From: Wocania_A sp964021735
GTDB taxonomy: Bacteria > Bacteroidota > Bacteroidia > Flavobacteriales > Flavobacteriaceae
Length of the DNA: 28,965 nucleotides
Direction of reading: 5' to 3'
Assembly: GCF_964021735.1 (NCBI RefSeq)
Contig: NZ_CAXIBN010000016.1
Location: forward strand, 1 to 28,965
In this document: positions 16,744 to 24,830 of the stretch, in pieces
How positions within the stretch are numbered: the first letter of the stretch is position 1
Layout: each line of letters starts with the position of its first letter
The notes under the pieces: generated by a model
Database searches by the model: none
Seen by the model: the letters and a program-made list of their open reading frames with translations, nothing else
What the model was told of the DNA's origin: nothing
Translations under genes and position numbers: made by a program

Positions 16744-19068
16744 ATGAAATTAAAAGCATTAATAATATTAACAATGGCCCTTATTTTTTTTAGTTGCGAT
16801 ACTAAAGAAGTTAAGGTATTTACTAAAAATGACATTCAAGTAATTCCAAAACCAGAAACTATAAAATTGAATGAGGGGAGTTTTCAGTTTAATAAAAATA
16901 CGGTGTTTTATATTACAGATAAAGCACAATCGGCTGTAGCTAAAATTTTAATTGATAAGTTTAAAAACGCTCAGGGCTGGGATTTAAAATTGGTTGAAAC
17001 ATTGCCTAAATCTAATTTCATTCAATTTAAAACCTCAAAAAATATAGAAAAAGAAGGCTATAAATTAGTAATCGAAAATAATATAATAACAATTGAATTT
17101 AACGATTTTAATGGGCTTTTATATGGTATACAAACCTTAAGACAATTATTACCAACAGCTATTGAATCTCAAACTAAAGTAGCAGATATTAATTGGGTAA
17201 TTCCAAATTTAGAAATCACTGATAAACCACGTTTTCAATGGCGAGGTTTAATGCTAGATGTATCACGTCATTTTTTTCAAAAAGAATATATTAAAAAAAC
17301 AATCGACCGTTTAGCATATCATAAAATGAATACCTTTCATTTTCATCTAGTAGATGATCAAGGTTGGCGTATTGAAATTAAAAAATATCCAAAACTAACC
17401 GAGGTTGGTGCTTTTAGAGTCGATCAAGAAGATAAACCTTGGGATGGGCGTTACACTCCAGAATTAGACGAAAAAGCAACTTATGGTGGTTTCTATACCC
17501 AAGAAGATATTAAAGAAATTGTAGCTTATGCCGAAAGCAGAGGTGTTAATGTTGTACCAGAAATTGAAATGCCAGCACATGTTACAAGTGCTATAGCTTC
17601 ATATCCAGAGTTATCCTGTTTAGAAAAACCAGTTCCAGTACCATCTGGCGGATTATGGCCTATAACCGATATTTACTGTGCAGGAAAAGATTCAACCTTC
17701 GAATTTTTAGAAGATGTATTAATCGAAGTTATGGCCTTGTTTCCATCAAAATACATCCATGTTGGTGGTGACGAAGCGACTAAAACCAATTGGGAAAAAT
17801 GTCCACATTGTAAAAAGCGTATGGAAGATGAGGGACTTAAATCTACCGAAGAATTACAAAGTTATTTTATAAAACGTATGGAACGTTTTATAAGCTCAAA
17901 AGGGCGTGTTCTTATTGGTTGGGACGAAATTTTAGAAGGGGGGTTAGCACCTGGAGCAACAGTGATGAGTTGGCGAGGTGTTAAAGGCGGATTGGAAGCA
18001 TCTGAGCAGGGACATGATGTGGTTATGACACCAGGAACACATTGTTATTTTGATCATTATCAAGGACCAATGGATACCGAGCCTTTAGCTTGGGGAGGAA
18101 ATACACCAGTGAGCAAAGTATATCAATTTGATCCTATTGTAGATTCGATGAGTGAAGAACAAGCAAAGCATGTTTTGGGCGGACAAGCCAATTTATGGTC
18201 AGAACACATTACTACCGAATCACACTCAGAATATATGATTTATCCTAGATTAGCTGCTTTATCTGAAGCACTATGGAGCCCCAAAGAAAATAGAGATTGG
18301 AACGATTTTTCGGTACGTTTAGAAAATAGGTTTGAAAGTTATGAGTACCAAGGTATAAATTACGCAAAAAGTGCTTATACCTTAACATCTAACACCAAAG
18401 TTAACGACACAACAAACACCATTACAGTAACTCTAAAAAACGAATTCCCTGTTGCAAATATTCGTTACGCTTTAAATGGAGCACCACTTGACGAAACCGC
18501 AATAGTTTATACAAAACCTATTAAAATAAATTCGACTACAACCATAAAAGCATCGCTTTATAAAGATGATAAACCAGTAGGTAAAGTATTCGAAAAAACA
18601 TTTAATTATCATAAAGCCGTTGGTAAGAAAGTCATTTACAATACAAAATATAGCGATAGTTACAAAGGAAAAGAATCTGCAAACATGGTAAATATTATTC
18701 GTGGATCTAAAAATTTTCATGACGGACAATGGCAAGCTTGGTTAGTTGACGACATGGAATTAACTATAGATTTAGAAGAAGAAACAGAAGTTTCTAACGT
18801 CTCTTTAGGGGCTATGGAAAGCCAAGGACCAAGTATTTATTTTCCAACGCAAGTTGAGGTACTATTATCTAATGATGGTAAGGTGTTTTCCAGTGTAGGA
18901 AAAATAGATAGACCTTATAAAAATAATCCAGGAATTACACTTAAAGACTTTAGCATTGGTTTTGATTCTCAAAAAGCAAGATTTGTAAAAGTAAAAGCTA
19001 AAAATTTAAAGAAATCTGAAAGAGGAAGCGATACTTGGATGTTTTTTGACGAGATTATTGTGCGCTAA
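16744..19068 (+). CDS. GH20 beta-N-acetylhexosaminidase lipoprotein with chitobiase-C and discoidin-like tail
   Basis: A 774-residue multidomain hexosaminidase. ATG 16744 is chosen because it gives a clean lipoprotein signal ending in FFSC (Cys18); an in-frame GTG at 16714 would add ten Asn/Lys-rich residues. Domains: GH20b-type N-terminal domain (about 30-165); catalytic barrel (about 165-545) with FHFHLVDDQGWRIEI and HVGGDE, catalytic Asp343-Glu344; a chitobiase C-terminal-like beta-sandwich (about 560-622, IRYALNGAPLDE); and an F5/8 type C (discoidin-like) domain (about 625-774) ending in DTWMFFDEIIVR. The last two probably bind glycan. Homologous domain pairs recur at the C-termini of the proteins at 24029 and 24831. 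A different role from the single-domain GH20 at 1363 is likely. Confidence 0.94.
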   Translation: MKLKALIILTMALIFFSCDTKEVKVFTKNDIQVIPKPETIKLNEGSFQFNKNTVFYITDKAQSAVAKILIDKFKNAQGWDLKLVETLPKSNFIQFKTSKNIEKEGYKLVIENNIITIEFNDFNGLLYGIQTLRQLLPTAIESQTKVADINWVIPNLEITDKPRFQWRGLMLDVSRHFFQKEYIKKTIDRLAYHKMNTFHFHLVDDQGWRIEIKKYPKLTEVGAFRVDQEDKPWDGRYTPELDEKATYGGFYTQEDIKEIVAYAESRGVNVVPEIEMPAHVTSAIASYPELSCLEKPVPVPSGGLWPITDIYCAGKDSTFEFLEDVLIEVMALFPSKYIHVGGDEATKTNWEKCPHCKKRMEDEGLKSTEELQSYFIKRMERFISSKGRVLIGWDEILEGGLAPGATVMSWRGVKGGLEASEQGHDVVMTPGTHCYFDHYQGPMDTEPLAWGGNTPVSKVYQFDPIVDSMSEEQAKHVLGGQANLWSEHITTESHSEYMIYPRLAALSEALWSPKENRDWNDFSVRLENRFESYEYQGINYAKSAYTLTSNTKVNDTTNTITVTLKNEFPVANIRYALNGAPLDETAIVYTKPIKINSTTTIKASLYKDDKPVGKVFEKTFNYHKAVGKKVIYNTKYSDSYKGKESANMVNIIRGSKNFHDGQWQAWLVDDMELTIDLEEETEVSNVSLGAMESQGPSIYFPTQVEVLLSNDGKVFSSVGKIDRPYKNNPGITLKDFSIGFDSQKARFVKVKAKNLKKSERGSDTWMFFDEIIVR

Positions 19069-19165
19069 AGTATTTTTTCTAGCTACTATTTCATGTTATC
19101 GGTCGATTTTTTTTTGATTAACTTTAAATGATTATTAATATAAGTTTTTAATAAAACCTAAAATA

Positions 19166-21517
19166 ATGGCAAAGGATAAAAAAAATAGTAATCGTTTTGT
19201 TTTAGCACTATATTTTATAGTACCATTTGCAATTGTTTTACTAGTAAAATATGGATTATCTATTTCAGATTATTCAAATAAATATATAAGTAATGCAACT
19301 TCTGCGGAGCATTCAGATTTAAATGAAAAAACAAATAAACTGCCAGATACCATTGATTATATTTTTGATGTAAAACCTATTCTATCAGACCGTTGTTATT
19401 TATGTCATGGGCCAGATGAAGGTACTCGCGAAGCAGGTTTAAGATTAGATACTAAAGATGGTGCATACAAAGCTTTAGCTAGTAATTTAGAGAATTACAC
19501 CATTGTTCCAGGAAAACCAGAGCAAAGTCGGTTAGTATATAAAATTACAAATACAGACCCACAGCAAGTAATGCCTCCACCAAACTCTAATTTAACCTTG
19601 TCTGAATACGAGAAGCAAGTCTTAATTAAATGGATAGAACAAGGCGCAGCGTGGAAATCACATTGGTCATTTGTTGCTCCACAAAAAAAGGAGGTTCCTA
19701 AAATTATAAATGAAAAGTGGGCAACTAATGAGGTTGATTATTTTATTGCTAAGCGACTAGATTTAGAAGAATTAAAACCCTCTAAAGAAGCCTCGAAAGA
19801 ACAGTTAATAAGACGAGTGTATTTTGATCTTACAGGGCTTCCTCCATCATTAGAAGATATCGATGCCTTTTTAAGTGATAAAACTAATAATGCATACGAA
19901 AAAGTAGTCGATAAACTATTGACATCAAATGCTTACGGAGAGCGTATGGCTGCAACTTGGTTAGACCTGTCTAGATATGCCGATACTCATGGCTATCAAG
20001 ATGATTTAGAACGTATAATGTGGCCATGGCGAGATTGGGTAATTAGTGCCTTTAATAGAAATATACCTTACGATGAGTTTGTGAAATGGCAGTTAGCAGG
20101 CGATTTAATACCAAATGCAACACCAGAACAAATAGTAGCCACGGCATTTAACAGAAATCATAAAATTACCCAAGAAGGAGGTGTAATTGACGAAGAATAT
20201 CGTGTAGAGTACGTTATGGATAGAGCCAACACCACATCAAAAGCCATATTGGGGTTAACTATGGAATGTGCTAGATGTCATGACCATAAATACGACCCCA
20301 TTTCGCAAAAAGAATTTTATAGCTTTTATGGTTTTTTTAATAAGGTAGGCGAAAAAGGACAAATTGACTATGGTGAAATTCCAGAACCGAATATTAAAAT
20401 TACTCAAAAAGAAATTGATGAAGCCCTAGCATTTATAAACTTACCAGACTCTATAAAAGAGATTAAACTTATGGTAATGAAAGATAATGCTCCTAATAGA
20501 AAAACCCATATATTAAAACGTGGGCAATATGATGCGCCAGATAAAGAAGTAGAACTAGGCACACCAAATGTTATTTTAAAATATTCAGATTCACTTCCAA
20601 AAAACAGACTAGGACTTGCCAATTGGATTTTTAATAAAGATAATGCTCTAACAGCGAGAGTTGCTGTAAACCGGATGTGGCAGCACATTTTTGGCGTTGG
20701 TATTGTTTCAACTTCAGACGATTTTGGAAACCAAGGGGCATTACCATCTCATCCAGAATTGTTAGATTGGTTAGCAGTAACCTTTAGAGAAGAAGGGTGG
20801 GATATGAAAAAGATGTACAAACGTTTGGTTATGTCTAGTACTTACAAGCAAACCTCTAAAATACCACCTAATTTATTAGAGATAGACCCAGACAATGTAT
20901 TGTTAGCTAGATATTCTAGAAGCAAACTAACAGCAGAAATGATTCGAGATAATGCTTTAGCTGTTAGCGGTTTGTTAGTTAATAAAATTGGAGGACCAAG
21001 TGTAAAACCATATCAACCTCCTGGACTTTGGGCAGAAACAACCTCGGGTCAAGGACTTACAAAATACATACCAGATACAGGTGAAAATTTGTATAGACGG
21101 AGTTTATATACATTTTGGAAACGTACTGTACCACCACCAACTATGATGACTTTTGATGCGCCTACCAGAGATTTCTGCGAAGTTAAACGACAAAAAACAA
21201 GTACCCCACTACAAGCTTTAGTTATGCTAAACGACCCTCAGCTTATTGAAGCGGCAGAGCATTTAGCAAAAACCGTATTGGAAGATAAAACGATATCTAA
21301 AGATGATCGTGTAAAATTAATATTTAGAAAAATAACCTCTCGTTTTCCTACAGAGGAAGAATTAACAGAATTAGTACAATACGTAAAAACTGTTGAAACT
21401 GATTTTGAAAGTAACTCTAATATAGCCAAATCTGGAAGTGCTTCAAAAACAGAATATGCGTACACGTTGCTTTCAAGTTTAATTTTTAATCTAGACGAAG
21501 CTATTATTAAAGGATAA
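19166..21517 (+). CDS. PSCyt1-DUF1549-DUF1553 cytochrome-like membrane-anchored protein
   Basis: A 783-residue protein of a type abundant in Planctomycetes and Verrucomicrobia. An N-terminal hydrophobic segment (about 11-31) probably anchors it with the rest in the periplasm. Next is a planctomycete cytochrome C-like domain with heme motif CYLCH (77-81) and VMPPPNSNLT as the likely distal Met region. DUF1549 follows, beginning near WATNEVDYFIAKRL and containing a second CxxCH, CARCHDHKYDP (368-372 for the CxxCH part). DUF1553 covers the C-terminal third (LGLANWIFNKDNALTARV, NRMWQHIFG, LQALVMLNDPQ). The biochemical function of the family is not known to me; heme-dependent electron transfer is inferred from the motifs. 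It opens Block C after a 97-bp gap, and its stop is 4 bp before the DUF1501 gene, its usual partner. Confidence 0.88.
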   Translation: MAKDKKNSNRFVLALYFIVPFAIVLLVKYGLSISDYSNKYISNATSAEHSDLNEKTNKLPDTIDYIFDVKPILSDRCYLCHGPDEGTREAGLRLDTKDGAYKALASNLENYTIVPGKPEQSRLVYKITNTDPQQVMPPPNSNLTLSEYEKQVLIKWIEQGAAWKSHWSFVAPQKKEVPKIINEKWATNEVDYFIAKRLDLEELKPSKEASKEQLIRRVYFDLTGLPPSLEDIDAFLSDKTNNAYEKVVDKLLTSNAYGERMAATWLDLSRYADTHGYQDDLERIMWPWRDWVISAFNRNIPYDEFVKWQLAGDLIPNATPEQIVATAFNRNHKITQEGGVIDEEYRVEYVMDRANTTSKAILGLTMECARCHDHKYDPISQKEFYSFYGFFNKVGEKGQIDYGEIPEPNIKITQKEIDEALAFINLPDSIKEIKLMVMKDNAPNRKTHILKRGQYDAPDKEVELGTPNVILKYSDSLPKNRLGLANWIFNKDNALTARVAVNRMWQHIFGVGIVSTSDDFGNQGALPSHPELLDWLAVTFREEGWDMKKMYKRLVMSSTYKQTSKIPPNLLEIDPDNVLLARYSRSKLTAEMIRDNALAVSGLLVNKIGGPSVKPYQPPGLWAETTSGQGLTKYIPDTGENLYRRSLYTFWKRTVPPPTMMTFDAPTRDFCEVKRQKTSTPLQALVMLNDPQLIEAAEHLAKTVLEDKTISKDDRVKLIFRKITSRFPTEEELTELVQYVKTVETDFESNSNIAKSGSASKTEYAYTLLSSLIFNLDEAIIKG

Positions 21518-21521
21518 AATT

Positions 21522-22979
21522 ATGGAAGAATTATCAAAACATTTTTTAAATAATAATAGAAGACATTTTTTAAAAAAAATGGGGCTAGGTATAGGAGGGT
21601 TAGCAGCAGCTTCATTACTAGATCCGTTTTCTTCGTTAGCAGGTGATAATAATTTAAACCTAACTGGTTTAAACTTACCCCATTTTGCTCCAAAAGCAAA
21701 ACGCGTTATTTATTTGTTTCAAAGTGGTGGACCATCTCAATTAGACCTTTTTGATTATAAACCACTTTTAAATAAAATGAGAGGTCAAGATCTTCCAGAT
21801 TCTGTAAGACAAGGACAGCGATTAACTGGAATGACGTCTGGACAAGAAAGCTTTCCGTTAGTAGGTAGTAACTTTAAATTTGATCAATACGGCGAGTCAA
21901 GAGCATGGGTAAGTAGTATAATGCCATATACTGCAAAAGTAGTAGACGAATTATGCTTTATAAAATCCATGCATACCGAAGCCATAAATCACGATCCAGC
22001 CATTACCTTTTTTCAAACCGGTTCTCAACAACCTGGTCGGCCAAGTATAGGGTCGTGGATGAGTTACGGATTGGGAAGCCTTAACGAAAACCTTCCTACA
22101 TTTTCTGTATTATTATCTAGAGGAACTGGTCGCCCTTTTTCTCAGCCTTTATATTCTAGACTTTGGGGTAATGGGTTTTTAAGTTCTTTGCATCAAGGTG
22201 TTCAATTTAGGTCTGGTAAAGATCCTGTTCTATATTTAAAAGATCCAGAAGGCATGACGAGATCACAACGACGTGCCATGCTCGATCATATTAGTGAGTT
22301 AAACCAAAAGCAAGAGGCAGAATTTGGAGATCCAGAAATAAACAGTCGTATTGCACAATACGAAATGGCATACCGTATGCAAACTTCGGTTCCAGATACT
22401 ATGAATGTTGAAGACGAACCAGAGCATATTATTCAAATGTATGGTGTAGATGCCATGACTCCTGGAACCTATGCAGCAAACTGTTTGTTAGCAAGGCGTA
22501 TGGCAGAACGCGATGTGCGATTTATTCAATTGTATCATATGGGGTGGGATCAACATTTCGATTTACCTTCTCAAATAGAAAAACAAGCGAAAGATATTGA
22601 TCAAGCCACAGCGGCACTCATTATGGACTTAAAGCAGCGCGGATTGCTTGAAGATACTCTAGTAGTTTGGGGAGGTGAGTTTGGAAGAACCAATTATAGC
22701 CAAGGGACTTTAACCGATACAAATTATGGTAGAGATCATCATCCAAAATGCTTTACTATGTTTATGGCTGGCGGTGGCGTTAAACCAGGGTTTACTTATG
22801 GTGAAACCGATGATTTTGGTTATAACATAAATAAAGATCCTATGCATGTGCATGATTTGCAGGCAACAATTATGCATCTTATGGGTATAGATCACACAAA
22901 GTTTACCCATAAACACCAAGGGAGACGATTTAGGCTAACCGATGTTTCGGGCCATGTAGTTCACGATATTTTAACTTAA
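21522..22979 (+). CDS. DUF1501 protein, Tat-exported, alkaline-phosphatase/sulfatase-like fold
   Basis: A 485-residue protein with a twin-arginine-like signal near the start (RRHFLKKMG, Arg13-Arg14, then a Gly/Ala-rich hydrophobic stretch), suggesting folded export to the periplasm. It belongs to DUF1501, which is related to the alkaline phosphatase/sulfatase superfamily but lacks the CxPxR formylglycine site of the true sulfatase at 3008. Visible signatures are FQSGGPSQLDLFDYKP, MHTEAINHDPA, WGGEFGRT and GRDHHPKCF. The Asp/His/Glu-rich motifs could hold metals. The gene is in the usual DUF1553-DUF1501 order, 4 bp after its partner and 9 bp before the propeller gene. No substrate has been established that I know of. 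Confidence 0.87.
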   Translation: MEELSKHFLNNNRRHFLKKMGLGIGGLAAASLLDPFSSLAGDNNLNLTGLNLPHFAPKAKRVIYLFQSGGPSQLDLFDYKPLLNKMRGQDLPDSVRQGQRLTGMTSGQESFPLVGSNFKFDQYGESRAWVSSIMPYTAKVVDELCFIKSMHTEAINHDPAITFFQTGSQQPGRPSIGSWMSYGLGSLNENLPTFSVLLSRGTGRPFSQPLYSRLWGNGFLSSLHQGVQFRSGKDPVLYLKDPEGMTRSQRRAMLDHISELNQKQEAEFGDPEINSRIAQYEMAYRMQTSVPDTMNVEDEPEHIIQMYGVDAMTPGTYAANCLLARRMAERDVRFIQLYHMGWDQHFDLPSQIEKQAKDIDQATAALIMDLKQRGLLEDTLVVWGGEFGRTNYSQGTLTDTNYGRDHHPKCFTMFMAGGGVKPGFTYGETDDFGYNINKDPMHVHDLQATIMHLMGIDHTKFTHKHQGRRFRLTDVSGHVVHDILT

Positions 22980-22988
22980 AAATTTAAT

Positions 22989-24032
22989 ATGAGTCGTAGG
23001 CAATTTTTAAAACAGTCGTCATTATTTTCTTTAGGGATATTAACTTATCCTATGTGTGGTAACGCCTTAGAGTTTGGTTCTAAAAATGATGTTATTATTG
23101 GACACAATTCACATCGATATAAAGTAGATATGAATTGGGGGAATTTAGATCCATTAAAAACGCCTGTGAAAGATTGTCATGAAATGGTTCAGGATTCTAA
23201 AGGAAGAATCGTTTTGCTAACCAATCATACTAAAAATAATATTATTATTTACGATAAATCTGGAAAGCTCATTACAACTTGGGGTACAAAATATCCTGGA
23301 GGTCATGGCTTAACTTTAGTTAAAGAAAATGGCGAAGATTTTTTATTAATTACAGATTACGAACGCCATCAAGTGATTAAAACTACTATAGATGGGAAAG
23401 TAATTTTTGAAATTGATTACCCTGCCGATACAGGAAAATACAATAGTAAAGATGAATTTAAACCTACCGAAACTACCGTTTTAGAAAATGGCGACTTTTA
23501 TGTGGCCGATGGTTACGGAAATCAATACATAATACATTATAACAACAAAGGAGAGTTGCTTAATATTTTTGGAGGGCGAGGAACAGAAAATGGTCAGTTT
23601 TTAAATGCACACGGTATTTGTTACGATAATAGAGATAAAAGTAATGCATCACTTTTAATTTCTGCCAGAGAGATGAATGTGCTTAAGCGGTTTGATTTAA
23701 AAGGAAACTATTTAGAATCAATTCCTGTTCCTGGAGCTTTAATTTGTCGACCAGTAATTCATAAAAACGATATTTACTTTGCAGTTTTAAAATCTAAAAA
23801 TGCACCAAATAGCGATTCTGGTTTTTTATTAATTATGAATAAACAAAACGAAGTAGTTTCGTGTCCAGGAGCTACGTTTCCAGAATATAAGAATAATACT
23901 TTAGAAGAACTGTATCAAACCGTTAGACTGTTTAAGCATCCGCACGATGTTTGTATAGACGATGACGAAAATATGTATGTAGCACAATGGAATTCGGGGC
24001 AAACTTATCCTATAAAATTAACGCGTGTATGA
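22989..24032 (+). CDS. NHL-type beta-propeller protein with Tat-like signal
   Basis: A 347-residue protein starting with SRRQFLKQS (Arg3-Arg4), a Tat-like signal, then a short hydrophobic stretch. The remainder is a repeated-strand pattern typical of NHL/six-bladed propellers, with blade-like segments such as MVQDSKGRIVLLTN, ETTVLENGDFYVADGYG and DVCIDDDENMYVAQWN. Several blades carry His after Gly or Ala (GGHGL, NAHGI, KHPHDV), reminiscent of the peptidyl-hydroxyglycine amidating lyase propeller group, where His ligands bind metal; this resemblance is only suggestive. Activity is unknown: a sensor, a binding scaffold or a lyase are all possible. Its stop overlaps the next start as ATGA (24029-24032), implying coupled translation. 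Confidence 0.78.
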   Translation: MSRRQFLKQSSLFSLGILTYPMCGNALEFGSKNDVIIGHNSHRYKVDMNWGNLDPLKTPVKDCHEMVQDSKGRIVLLTNHTKNNIIIYDKSGKLITTWGTKYPGGHGLTLVKENGEDFLLITDYERHQVIKTTIDGKVIFEIDYPADTGKYNSKDEFKPTETTVLENGDFYVADGYGNQYIIHYNNKGELLNIFGGRGTENGQFLNAHGICYDNRDKSNASLLISAREMNVLKRFDLKGNYLESIPVPGALICRPVIHKNDIYFAVLKSKNAPNSDSGFLLIMNKQNEVVSCPGATFPEYKNNTLEELYQTVRLFKHPHDVCIDDDENMYVAQWNSGQTYPIKLTRV

Positions 24033-24814
24033 AATTAATAAGATGTCTATGTGCAAGCATTTTTATACTGCTTAGTTGTAAACAGCAGCCACGTATTGAA
24101 TTTTTGCAACAAAACAGTGTTAGTTTAGCACAGCCTAGAGTAATTGCTAACAAAACGTTTATCGATTCATTCGTAACGATTCAAGCGTATTTAAAAGTTA
24201 AAGATGTAGCCATTCATTACACATCAAATGGAGAAGTACCTAGTTTAAATTCAGAGAAATATACGCAGCCCATTAAAGTTTCCAATCCTGGAATTTATAA
24301 ATTTAGAGCATTTCATAACAACTGGAAACCTAGTGAAGTTACAGAAATAGAGTTATTTAAAAAAGGAATTTCTGCAGAGGCTATTTTATGGCACACAAAA
24401 GCTTCAGAAAAGTATATTGGGCAAGGTTCACAAACACTAATTAATCAAACCAAAGCAACATTAAATTTTACCGATAACCAATGGGTTGGGTTTGATTCTG
24501 TTGCGGTAGCAACCGTTATGTTTAAGGAAAAAACCTTTATAAAATTGGTTACAATAAGTTATTTAAACGATGTTTCATCATGGATATTTCCTCCAGAAAG
24601 TATTGAAGTAGTTGTAAATAATGATAAAAAAATAAAATCGCTGATCCCTTTAAAAGAAGGTGTAGATAAGAAAAATGAAACGCTAAATGTTCCTATAGAA
24701 ACAGAAGTTTTTTCGTTAAAAATTCAAGTCAATAATTTACAATCTATACCAGAATGGCACGAAGGAAAAGGGCAAAAAGCATGGTTGTTTATGGACGAAT
24801 TTATATTTAACTAG
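24029..24814 (+). CDS. small lipoprotein of chitobiase-C-like and discoidin-like domains
   Basis: A 261-residue lipoprotein made almost entirely of accessory binding domains. ATG 24029 is chosen because it overlaps the previous stop by 4 nt and gives a clear lipoprotein signal ending in LLSC (Cys17); an in-frame ATG at 23987 would bury the signal. Residues about 35-110 form a chitobiase C-terminal-like domain (IHYTSNGEVPS, IYKFRAFHNNWKPSE). Residues about 115-261 form an F5/8C/discoidin-like domain ending in EWHEGKGQKAWLFMDEFIF. The same pair closes the next protein (PKWHEGAGNPPWIFIDEIIL) and, more distantly, the GH20 at 16744. It has no catalytic part, so a surface glycan-binding role is the best inference. 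It belongs to the heme-protein block and is not beside a hydrolase. Confidence 0.78.
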   Translation: MKLIRCLCASIFILLSCKQQPRIEFLQQNSVSLAQPRVIANKTFIDSFVTIQAYLKVKDVAIHYTSNGEVPSLNSEKYTQPIKVSNPGIYKFRAFHNNWKPSEVTEIELFKKGISAEAILWHTKASEKYIGQGSQTLINQTKATLNFTDNQWVGFDSVAVATVMFKEKTFIKLVTISYLNDVSSWIFPPESIEVVVNNDKKIKSLIPLKEGVDKKNETLNVPIETEVFSLKIQVNNLQSIPEWHEGKGQKAWLFMDEFIFN

Positions 24815-24830
24815 TACATATAATTTAACA

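Noticed and set aside
19098..19116. ATCGGTCGAT followed by a T-run, possible terminator before Block C
   Set aside because: The stem is only four pairs with a 2-nt loop, which cannot form a stable hairpin.
23987..24028. ATG fourteen codons before the chosen start of the small binding lipoprotein
   Set aside because: It would overlap the propeller gene by 46 nt and displace the lipoprotein signal; ATG 24029 gives a normal ATGA coupling.
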